Assembly (NCBI GenBank): GCA_035493475.1
Contig: DATJIF010000056.1
Span: forward strand, 62,001-126,000
From: Actinospica sp035493475
GTDB lineage: Bacteria; Actinomycetota; Actinomycetes; Streptomycetales; Catenulisporaceae
Direction: 5' to 3'
Length of the DNA stretch: 64,000 nt
The notes beneath the pieces were generated by a model. It made no database searches and was not told the DNA's origin. It saw only the letters and a list, made by a program, of their open reading frames with translations. This document shows, in pieces, positions 52,300-59,993 of this stretch; within the stretch, counting starts at the first letter, position 1; the number at the start of each line of letters is the position of its first letter. The position numbers and the translations under genes are program-made.

Positions 52300-54087
52300 G
52301 TGAACTCTAGGCGCACAGGAATGCGCAGAGCCTTGGGAGTGGTGGTGACCGCGGTCACGGCGCTCTGCGTGTACGCGCTGCCCGCGCACGCGACACAGGC
52401 GACCGCCGCCACGCTCTACTCGCTCCCCAGCAGCACGGCGTGCACGAAAGCGCACACCAACTGCGTGCTGTACCCGAAGGCGGCGGCGCTGCCGGACGGC
52501 AAGCTCGTGGCGGCGTTCGAGGACTCGGTCGTGACGAGCAAGGGCTCGGCGGACGGCCAGACGATCCCGATCTACACGAGCTCCGACAACGGCACCACCT
52601 GGTCGTACCTGACCGGCGTGCAGGCCCCGGCGTACGCGTCGTCGAACTCGGCCTACGCGAAGTACGTCAGCAACTGGACGAACCCGTACCTCTACGTGCT
52701 GCCGCAGGCGGTCGGCGGGCTGGCCAAGGGCACGCTGATGATGGCCTCCGTCGTCTCAGGGGACGACTACTACTACCTCGACCAGGTCAAGGCGAACGGC
52801 AGCTACACGCCGACGCACGACGGCGACCGCAGCAACACGGCGATAGCGCTGTACGCGAGTACCGACGACGGCGCGACGTGGACCGTGGAGAACATCATCG
52901 CGACCGGCAGCTGGTCGAACGGCCACAGCTACCCGGCCACCGAGGACACGTACCAGCAGAACGACCCGGTCTGGGAACCGTACCTGATGGTGTATGACAA
53001 TGAGCTGGTCTGCTACTACTCGGACGAGAACGACTACACCGGCTACAACACCTCGACCGGCGTGCTCACCCTGGACCCGAACAACGCCACGACGACGGAC
53101 CCCGACCTCCAGGTCCTCGCGCACCGGACCTGGGACGGCTCCAGCTCGGACGCGTGGAGCAGCCCGGTCGTGGACGTGACCGGAACGACCGTGACCAACT
53201 CGTCCGGCTACACCGAGCTCGGCGGCGGTCGGCCGGGCATGACCAACGTCGTCCAGACCAGCGACGGCGAGTGGCTGATGACGTTCGAGTACTGGGGCGG
53301 CGGCAACAACGTCCGGTACAAGATCTCCAGCAACCCGCTCGACTTCTACGACGTGGGCGGCACGGCCGGAACCGGCATCACCTCGCTGTCGGTGACCTCG
53401 GGCTCGGCCGCGATGGCGCAGGGCGGCAGTCCGGTCCTTCTGCGGATGCCGAACGGCCGGATCGTCTACAACGCGGCGGGCAGCGGAGCGGTCTGGACGA
53501 ACGCGAGCGGCAGCAGCACCGGCGCGTGGACCCAGCAGCAGACCACGATGCCGTCCGCGTACAGCCGCAGCCTGACGTACGTCCCGGCGACCGGCCGCGT
53601 CGAGATCGTCGGCGGCACGACCACCGTCCAGTACGCCGACATCGACTTCGGCAACTCGGTCGGCGCGTACTACCGGCTCGTCAACGTCGGCAGCGGCAAG
53701 AACATGGGCGTGTACGGCGCGAATCTGCTCGACGGCACGGACGCCGTGCAGTGGACGAACAACGGCTCGACCGACCAGTTCTGGCACGTCACGTCGCTCG
53801 GCAACGGCTACGACCAGATCCTCGACGAGAACAGCGGACGCGCGCTCGGGATCTGGCAGGCCAGCACGGCGAGCGGCGCGGACGCGGTCCAGTGGGTGCA
53901 GAACGCCAGCTACGACCAGCAGTGGCAGCTCGTCGCGGTCGGTTCGGACTACGAGCTGGTCAACCGCAACTCCGGCCTCGCCCTGACCGTGTCCGGCGCC
54001 TCGACCAGCGACGGCGCGCAGCTCGTCCAGCAGGCGTACACCGGCGCGAACTCCCAGCTGTGGGAGCTGGTGCAGGTCTCGTCCTAG
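52300..54087 (+). CDS. Secreted beta-propeller glycoside hydrolase (BNR/sialidase fold, GH93-like) with C-terminal ricin-type CBM13
   Basis: This 595-residue secreted protein has a Sec signal (RRALGVVVTAVTALCVYALPAHA). The catalytic part (about 40-455) contains Asp-box-like segments (YTSSDNGTTWSYL, YASTDDGATWTVE) of the sialidase-fold propeller and opens with YPKAAALPDGKLVAAFED, suggestive of GH93 exo-arabinanases. That family assignment is tentative. Residues about 460-595 form a ricin-type beta-trefoil with QFWHV, QQWQLV and QLWELV repeats (CBM13). GTG 52300 with GGAGG upstream is chosen. Divergent from the LacI repressor, it may degrade hemicellulose side chains and feed the adjacent sugar operon. 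Confidence 0.82.
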   Translation: MNSRRTGMRRALGVVVTAVTALCVYALPAHATQATAATLYSLPSSTACTKAHTNCVLYPKAAALPDGKLVAAFEDSVVTSKGSADGQTIPIYTSSDNGTTWSYLTGVQAPAYASSNSAYAKYVSNWTNPYLYVLPQAVGGLAKGTLMMASVVSGDDYYYLDQVKANGSYTPTHDGDRSNTAIALYASTDDGATWTVENIIATGSWSNGHSYPATEDTYQQNDPVWEPYLMVYDNELVCYYSDENDYTGYNTSTGVLTLDPNNATTTDPDLQVLAHRTWDGSSSDAWSSPVVDVTGTTVTNSSGYTELGGGRPGMTNVVQTSDGEWLMTFEYWGGGNNVRYKISSNPLDFYDVGGTAGTGITSLSVTSGSAAMAQGGSPVLLRMPNGRIVYNAAGSGAVWTNASGSSTGAWTQQQTTMPSAYSRSLTYVPATGRVEIVGGTTTVQYADIDFGNSVGAYYRLVNVGSGKNMGVYGANLLDGTDAVQWTNNGSTDQFWHVTSLGNGYDQILDENSGRALGIWQASTASGADAVQWVQNASYDQQWQLVAVGSDYELVNRNSGLALTVSGASTSDGAQLVQQAYTGANSQLWELVQVSS

Positions 54088-54116
54088 GCGGCGGCCTAGC
54101 ATGAGGCGCGGCACAT

Positions 54117-54152
54117 GACGGTGGTATCCGGTCTCGGCCGGGTACCACCGTC
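54117..54152. terminator. Strong hairpin terminator after the secreted glycosidase gene
   Basis: A 15-bp stem with one wobble (54117-54131 with 54138-54152) and a 6-base loop separates the secreted glycosidase from the alcohol dehydrogenase. It is one of the longest hairpins between genes in the window. Confidence 0.75.
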
Positions 54153-54194
54153 AATGCTTGCCGACCGTGGCGCTGCGAGACGAAGGGGTTTCTG

Positions 54195-55217
54195 ATGACC
54201 ACGACGATGAAGGCGGCCGTCGTGCCCGCGCTGGGCGCGAAGATCGAGGTCCGCGACCTGCCGATCCCGGTGCCCGGCCCGGGTCAGGTGCTGGTGCGGA
54301 TGGAGACCTCCGGGGTGTGCCACACCGACATCCACGCCGCGAACGGCGACTGGGCCGCGAAACCGACGACGCCGTACACCCCCGGGCACGAAGGCGTCGG
54401 CATCGTCGAGGCGCAGGGACTGGGCGCGAGCCTGCACCAGGTCGGCGAACGCGTCGCCCTCGCCTGGCTCGGCACGGCCTGCGGCACCTGCTCCTACTGC
54501 GTGACCGGCGCCGAGAACCTGTGCACCAAGCAGAAGAACAACGGCTTCGCTCTCGACGGCACGTACGCCGAATACGCCGTGGCCGACGACCGCTACGTCG
54601 TCACGGTCCCGGACGCCGTCACCCCCTTCGACGCGGCGCCGCTCACCTGCGCGGGCTTGACGACGTACAAGGCGGTCAAGGTCGCACGCCTGGCCCCCGG
54701 CGAGACCGTCGTCATCTACGGCATCGGCGGCCTCGGCCACCTCGCCGTCCAGTACGCGAAGATCTTCGGCGCCCGCGTGATCGCCGTCGACATCGACGAT
54801 GCGAAGCTCGAACTCGCCACCCGCCTCGGCGCGGACGAGGTCATCGACGGCCGCGTCGGCGACGCCGCCCGGGCAGTCCGCAAACTCGGCGGCGCCGACG
54901 TGGCCATCGCGCTCGCCGTCTCCCCGCGCGCCTTCGAGCAGGCTTACGGCTCCCTGCGGCGCGGCGGACGCCTCGTCTGCGTCGCCCTCCCCGCCGACGG
55001 CACCATGAACATCCCCATCTTCGACACCGTCATCAGCGGCAAGTCGATCATCGGCTCCATCGTCGGCACCCGCCAGGACCTCGCCGATGTCTTCGCCCTG
55101 CACGCCGCCGGCCGCACTCAGGTCATCGCCGAGTCCCGCCGCCTCGACCAGGTCAACGAATGCTTCGACGACGTGGCCGGCGGCCGCGTCCCGGCTCGTC
55201 TGGTGTTCGAGTTCTAG
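54195..55217 (+). CDS. Zinc-dependent alcohol dehydrogenase (AdhP-like, MDR family)
   Basis: This 340-residue cytoplasmic oxidoreductase interconverts alcohols and aldehydes with NAD(H). Catalytic zinc ligands are Cys42 (GVCHTD), His65-Glu66 (GHEGVG) and Cys152. The structural zinc site is Cys96, Cys99, Cys102 and Cys110. The Rossmann nucleotide motif GIGGLG is at 176-181, followed by an Asp (VDID) that favours NAD over NADP. The length and layout match the bacterial propanol-preferring AdhP group. It stands alone after a terminator, and the pterin/VOC gene begins ten bases after its stop. Confidence 0.95.
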   Translation: MTTTMKAAVVPALGAKIEVRDLPIPVPGPGQVLVRMETSGVCHTDIHAANGDWAAKPTTPYTPGHEGVGIVEAQGLGASLHQVGERVALAWLGTACGTCSYCVTGAENLCTKQKNNGFALDGTYAEYAVADDRYVVTVPDAVTPFDAAPLTCAGLTTYKAVKVARLAPGETVVIYGIGGLGHLAVQYAKIFGARVIAVDIDDAKLELATRLGADEVIDGRVGDAARAVRKLGGADVAIALAVSPRAFEQAYGSLRRGGRLVCVALPADGTMNIPIFDTVISGKSIIGSIVGTRQDLADVFALHAAGRTQVIAESRRLDQVNECFDDVAGGRVPARLVFEF

Positions 55218-55227
55218 AGTTGCCGTC

Positions 55228-55896
55228 GTGGACAACGTGAACAACGTAGTGAGCAGCCAGGCCGCCTCTGACGCGGTGCTCGACATCGGATGGCGCTTCC
55301 TGCTGGGCACACTGCGGGCGTCGGTCGCGGTCGGGTCCGTCGCCGAGGCGGTGCGGCTCGCGCAGGCGGCGGCCGCGGCCTGCGGGGACGACGCGGATCG
55401 GCATCTGCGGATGGACGTGCGGCCCGACCGCGTGGTCCTCACGCTGCAGTCGGCGGAGCACGCGGCGGTGACGGGGCGGGACGTCGAGTTGGCGCGGGCG
55501 ATCTCCGCGGATATCAACACCGAGACTCACCATTCGGTGCAGCTGCTGGAGATCGGCATCGACGCGCTCGACATTCCGAGCGTGCGGCCGTTCTGGAAGG
55601 CGGTGCTGGGCTACGTCGCGGAGCCCGGGGCCGACGGACCGCGGGATCCGCTCGTCGATCCGACGGGACAGGGCCCTGCCATCTGGTTCCAGCAGATGGC
55701 AGAGCCGCGTCCCCAGCGCAACCGCATCCACTTCGATCTCTGCGTCCCGCACGACGAGGCGCTGACGCGGATCGAAGCGGCGCTCGCGGCCGGTGGTCGG
55801 CTCGTGTCGGACCGGCGGGCACCGGCGTTCTGGGTGCTCGCGGACGCCGAGGGCAACGAGATCTGCGTGACCACCTGGCAGGGCCGTTCAGGATGA
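55228..55896 (+). CDS. Pterin-dehydratase-like/VOC two-domain protein
   Basis: This 222-residue protein has an N-terminal half resembling 4a-hydroxytetrahydrobiopterin dehydratase (about 20-105, with RPDRVVLTLQSAEHAAVTGRD). The C-terminal half (110-222) is a vicinal-oxygen-chelate/glyoxalase-like domain with FWKAVLGY, RIHFDLCVP and GNEICVTTW. This two-part layout recurs in actinobacterial VOC proteins. Whether the dehydratase half is catalytic is uncertain because the usual two-histidine catalytic site is not clear. The start is GTG 55228; the open frame extends into the dehydrogenase gene. It may be co-transcribed with it. Confidence 0.75.
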   Translation: MDNVNNVVSSQAASDAVLDIGWRFLLGTLRASVAVGSVAEAVRLAQAAAAACGDDADRHLRMDVRPDRVVLTLQSAEHAAVTGRDVELARAISADINTETHHSVQLLEIGIDALDIPSVRPFWKAVLGYVAEPGADGPRDPLVDPTGQGPAIWFQQMAEPRPQRNRIHFDLCVPHDEALTRIEAALAAGGRLVSDRRAPAFWVLADAEGNEICVTTWQGRSG

Positions 55897-55904
55897 TCCG
55901 CTGA

Positions 55905-56444
55905 TCACCAGGCGACGGTCGCGAAGGTCTGGTTGGGCTGGTTGTTCTGGTACCACAGGTCGATCGCGGCGCCCTCGCCCCAGCTGAAGCCGTTGACGTC
56001 GAGGTACAGGCCGCTGCCGGTGTTCTGGATCGAGTCGTAGCCGCCGAGGTTGCCGTAGATGTTGAACAGCTCGTTCGGGTTGCCGTTGTAGCAGATCTCC
56101 TGGTCGAGCTGGTCGCCCGCGGCGCCGTCGGTGTTGATGCACAGGCCGCTGTTCACGTTCTGGATGAAGGCGCCCTGGTACACGCCGTTGTAGGACTCGT
56201 AGCCGAAGCGCCAGACCTGCTCGTAGCCGTTGTCGGCGGCCCACTGGATGATCGGGGCGCCGCCGGAGGTGGAGGCGTTGGACACGGCCACGTTCAGGAA
56301 GTCGTAGCTCCCGGTGATGAGGTATCCGCCGCTCCAGGTCACCGAGTAGCCGGAGGTGTCCGCCTGGGCCGCGCCGGCCGCGGTGCCGACGGCGGCGAGT
56401 CCGAGAGCTGCGACGGCCAGCACGCGGACGATGTTCTTGGTCAT
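55905..56444 (-). CDS. Small secreted ricin-lectin-like protein
   Basis: This 179-residue protein has a Sec signal peptide (TKNIVRVLAVAALGLAAVG, cleavage near AQADT). The mature chain has the cadence of a ricin-type beta-trefoil, with IIQWAADNGYEQVWRF and NSGLCINTD, and NQTFATVAW at the end. Only two or three of the expected repeats are clear, so it may be a minimal or divergent lectin. A strong AAGGAG site precedes ATG 56444, which is chosen over the upstream frame start. It converges with the VOC gene eight bases away. Confidence 0.75.
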   Translation of the reverse strand: MTKNIVRVLAVAALGLAAVGTAAGAAQADTSGYSVTWSGGYLITGSYDFLNVAVSNASTSGGAPIIQWAADNGYEQVWRFGYESYNGVYQGAFIQNVNSGLCINTDGAAGDQLDQEICYNGNPNELFNIYGNLGGYDSIQNTGSGLYLDVNGFSWGEGAAIDLWYQNNQPNQTFATVAW

Positions 56445-56536
56445 GGTTCTGACTCCTTTTCGTGGAGACGGTCTGTTGACGGTCCTCACGGTAGGAGTGG
56501 GTCGGGGGCGTGCTCCTTCAGTCGCGCTGCGGCACG

Positions 56537-59500
56537 TTATCCCTGGTCATCGGGGTCAAGCGGCAGGAAGGGGCGGGATGTGGCGGCGGTGACGCGGGCG
56601 CGCAGGCGGTCGGAGCGGCGGCGCAGGGTGACGAGGGCGGCTTGGGTGGTGATGGCCTGCGCGTCGCCGACCGCCAAGGCCGCCTCGTCGTACTGACCGA
56701 GGAGTTCGTGCGTCTCGGCCATGTCGAGGAGCGCCTCGACCGTCTCTCGCAGCGCGTTGGCGGAGCGGGCGATGGAGAGGGCGCGTTCGTGTTCTTCGAA
56801 GGCGCGGGACGTGTCGCCGGTGCGGGCGAGCAGGGTCGCCAGGGTGCTGTGCGCCGAACTCTCGTACAGCAGGTCTCCGGCATCGGCCACCATGCGCAGC
56901 GCCGCGTGGGCCAGGTCGAGGGCCCGGGCGTCGTCGCCGAGTTCGCGGTGCACGATCGCCAGCAACCGCATCGCCTCCGCCTCGTTGCGACGGTCGCCGG
57001 TCTGGCGATGCAACTCCCACGACTGATTGATGAGGCCCAATGCCTGGTCCAGTCGGGTGCGGCGGAGTTCGTGGTCTGCGTCGCGGGCCAGTTCGATGTG
57101 CGCGGAGCCGAGGTTGGAGAGGGTCACGGCCTCGCCGGTCGTGCGGCCGCTGAGCCGGTGCAGGGCCAGCGCTTCGCCGAGCCGGTCGACCGCTTCGGAG
57201 GCGAGGCCGCGTGCCCACAGCGTGGTGGCCAGGTTGTTGAGCGCCACGGCCTCGCCCGCGACCCAGCCCGCACGTCGCGCTGCCTCGGCGCAGCGGGCGA
57301 AGTGGTTGGCGGACGTCTCGTGGTCGGACGCCGCGCGCGTGGCCATTCCGCAGTGCATCCACGCCGTCGCCAACTGCGCGTCGCCGCCGTGCTGTGAGGC
57401 CGCGAGCAGTGAGACTCGGGCGATCGTGGGCCAGTAGACGCGATCGCCACGCAGGTGGAGGTAGCCGTTGAGCCGGTCCGCGAGTTCCAGGGCCGGGACG
57501 ACGTCGCCCACGTCCGCGAGGCGCACGGTCGCCGCGACGAGTCCGAGGCGCTCCGCGTCGAGCCAGGCGAGCGCGGCGCGGGCGTCCTTGAACGTCGGTC
57601 CCACGCCCTCGCGGTCGAAGTCCGGGGAGTCGGGCAAGCGGAGAACATGCGGGTAGAGCAGTTGCGCGGCTCGGGCGGTGCCTGCCAGGTAGTAAGCAGT
57701 GAGTCGGTCTCGGGCCTCGTCGAGTGACGTCTCGCTCTCCGCGCCCTCCGCGAGTTCGTATGCGTACAGGCGCACCAGATCGTGGAACTTGAACCGCGAG
57801 CTCGTGTATTCGAACAGCAGGTTGCGGTCCTCGAGCCGCCCGAGCGCAGCCCTGGCCGCAGCGACCGGGATGTCGGCCAGGGCAGCGACCTGACCGGCCG
57901 TCACGTCGGGGCCGGGTGCGAGACCGGCCAGCCGGAACGCGCGCAGGTCGGCCGCGTCGAGGGCGGCGCAGGACAGTTCGAAAGTGGCCCGGACTGCGTT
58001 GTGCGGGTCGCCCTCGACGGCGAGCACGTCGAGCCGGGCATCGGCGGTCAGCTTCGCGACGTGGTCGGCGACGCTGTGCGCGGGCCGGGTCGCCAGGTTC
58101 GCCGCCGTGATCCGCAGGGCGAGCGGCAGATGCGCACACAGTTCCGCGATCTCGGCGACGGCCTCCGGCTCGGCCTGTGCGCGGACCGAGCCGATCGCCC
58201 GCGCGAGCAGATCGGCGGACTCGGCAGCGGTCAGCGGCTGCACGGCGAGCAGTCCGGCGCCGTCCCTGGCCACCAGTCCGCCGAGCCGCCGCCGCGAGGT
58301 CACGATGGTCGCGCAGCCGGGCGCGGCCGGAAGCAGGGGCCTGACCTGCTCGGCGTCGGCCGCGTTGTCCAGCAGCACCAGCACGCGGCGCCGGTCCAGG
58401 ACGCTGCGCAGCAGAGCGGAGGCCTGGTCCTCGTCCGCGGGCACGTGGCCGGGCGCGACGCCGAGCGCGCCGAGGAATCCGGCGATCACCTCCAGCGGCC
58501 GGGCGGGCTCGCCGACGCCGTGCCCGCGCAGGTCCGCATAGAGGCGGCCGTCCGGGAAGCGGTCGCGGGCCGCGTGCGCCCAGTGCACGGCGAGCGCCGA
58601 CTTCCCGACCCCGCCCATGCCCGTCATCACGGCGATCCGGGCGCCGCGGTCGTCGGCGGCCAGCAGCGTGTCGAGCGCGCGCAGTTCGTCCTCGCGGCCT
58701 ACGAACCCCGCGATGTCGGCGGGGATCTGCGCGGGGATCACGGCCGAGGCGGCTGGTCGACGTGGTTCCACGGCCGGTTTCCCTTCGGTGTGCGCTCCGG
58801 GCGCGGAGTCGCCGACCGGCCGCGTCGCCAGCGGCAGCCTGCCGCGCAGCACCCGCAGATGCGCCTCACGCAGTTCCGGTCCCGGCTTGAGCCCCAGCGC
58901 GCTGTCCAGACGCTGACGCAGTTCCGTGTGCAGATCGAGCGCCGCGGCCTGCCGCCCCTCGCCCGCCAGCGCCAGCATCAGCCGCGCCGCGAGCCCCTCG
59001 TGCAATGGTTCCTGGGCGCACAGGGCCAGCAGGATCTGCGCCGTGCGTCCGTAGTGGCCGAGGCCGAGTCCGAGGTCCGCCCACTCCACCGCGACCGCGA
59101 CCCGCGCGGCGCCGAGCGAGACGGCCGCCGGATGCTGGACGCGCCATGCCCCCTCCCCCGCCAGCAGCGGACCGCGCCAGCAGGCCAGCGCTTCGCCGTG
59201 CAGCTGCCACGCGGCCTGCGCGGCGCCCGCTGTCGCAGCACGTCGGGCCCGTGATGCCAGGTCGGCGAAGTGCGCGGCGTCCGACTCGTCCGTGCCGAGC
59301 CGGAGCCGGTATCCGGTCGGTTCGCGGCGCAGCAGGCTCGGCATCCCGGCGACCGCGAGCAGGCGACGCAGGCCACTGACGTACGTGTGCACGATCTCCC
59401 GGCTGGTACGCGGCGGCGCGTCGCCCCAGAGCGTGTCGATGATCTCTTCGACCCCGGCCACCTGGTCGGGCTGGATCGCGAGCAGGCCGAGAAGTGTGCG

Positions 59501-59863
59501 CTGCATCGCGGACGGTATCGCCACGTCGCGCGAGCCGCGCCGGACCGAGAGCGGGCCGAGGACGTCGATCCGCAGCCGGGTGGCCGTGTCCTCGGAATCC
59601 CCGGCGGCGGGCGGAACGGTCACGCGCTCACCGCCGTGCGCGAGTTCGTCCAGCTCCTCGACGTCGATGCCGAGCGCGGAGGCGAGCCGCCGCAGCGAAG
59701 CCGCCCTCGGCCGCACCCCGCCGCGCTCCAGGTCGCGCACCGTACGCAGACCGACCGCGGCCTGCGCGGCGAGCTGGGCCTGCGTCATTCCCGCGCTGGT
59801 CCGCAGCCGCCGCAGCCAGGCGCCGTCCTGCCCGAGACTCTTGGCCGCACCGGCATCCGCCAT
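56537..59863 (-). CDS. XRE-SARP-NB-ARC-TPR transcriptional regulator (AfsR-like)
   Basis: This 1108-residue STAND-type regulator begins with an XRE helix-turn-helix (about 16-72, WLRRLRTSAGMTQAQLAAQA). Next comes a SARP winged-helix domain (98-190, IDVLGPLSVRRGSRDV) and a bacterial transcriptional activation domain (about 195-340). An NB-ARC ATPase follows with P-loop GMGGVGKS (415-422), LVLLDNAAD Walker B and the GCATIVTSRR sensor. Residues about 740-1080 are TPR repeats. AfsR has the SARP, NB-ARC and TPR parts; the extra XRE domain at the N-terminus is unusual. It probably activates target genes after nucleotide- and ligand-driven oligomerisation. No biosynthetic cluster is visible here. 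Confidence 0.9.
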   Translation of the reverse strand: MADAGAAKSLGQDGAWLRRLRTSAGMTQAQLAAQAAVGLRTVRDLERGGVRPRAASLRRLASALGIDVEELDELAHGGERVTVPPAAGDSEDTATRLRIDVLGPLSVRRGSRDVAIPSAMQRTLLGLLAIQPDQVAGVEEIIDTLWGDAPPRTSREIVHTYVSGLRRLLAVAGMPSLLRREPTGYRLRLGTDESDAAHFADLASRARRAATAGAAQAAWQLHGEALACWRGPLLAGEGAWRVQHPAAVSLGAARVAVAVEWADLGLGLGHYGRTAQILLALCAQEPLHEGLAARLMLALAGEGRQAAALDLHTELRQRLDSALGLKPGPELREAHLRVLRGRLPLATRPVGDSAPGAHTEGKPAVEPRRPAASAVIPAQIPADIAGFVGREDELRALDTLLAADDRGARIAVMTGMGGVGKSALAVHWAHAARDRFPDGRLYADLRGHGVGEPARPLEVIAGFLGALGVAPGHVPADEDQASALLRSVLDRRRVLVLLDNAADAEQVRPLLPAAPGCATIVTSRRRLGGLVARDGAGLLAVQPLTAAESADLLARAIGSVRAQAEPEAVAEIAELCAHLPLALRITAANLATRPAHSVADHVAKLTADARLDVLAVEGDPHNAVRATFELSCAALDAADLRAFRLAGLAPGPDVTAGQVAALADIPVAAARAALGRLEDRNLLFEYTSSRFKFHDLVRLYAYELAEGAESETSLDEARDRLTAYYLAGTARAAQLLYPHVLRLPDSPDFDREGVGPTFKDARAALAWLDAERLGLVAATVRLADVGDVVPALELADRLNGYLHLRGDRVYWPTIARVSLLAASQHGGDAQLATAWMHCGMATRAASDHETSANHFARCAEAARRAGWVAGEAVALNNLATTLWARGLASEAVDRLGEALALHRLSGRTTGEAVTLSNLGSAHIELARDADHELRRTRLDQALGLINQSWELHRQTGDRRNEAEAMRLLAIVHRELGDDARALDLAHAALRMVADAGDLLYESSAHSTLATLLARTGDTSRAFEEHERALSIARSANALRETVEALLDMAETHELLGQYDEAALAVGDAQAITTQAALVTLRRRSDRLRARVTAATSRPFLPLDPDDQG

Positions 59864-59993
59864 CGCATACCCGCATTTCCCTCAGGGTCCTGACGCAGAT
59901 TCTGGCACCCCGGCGGACGTCCGTCACCCGACGTTTCCGCGCTGGTCGGCGTGCGTGGTCGCGGCCGTCGCCTGCCAGGTCCACCATGCGGGC

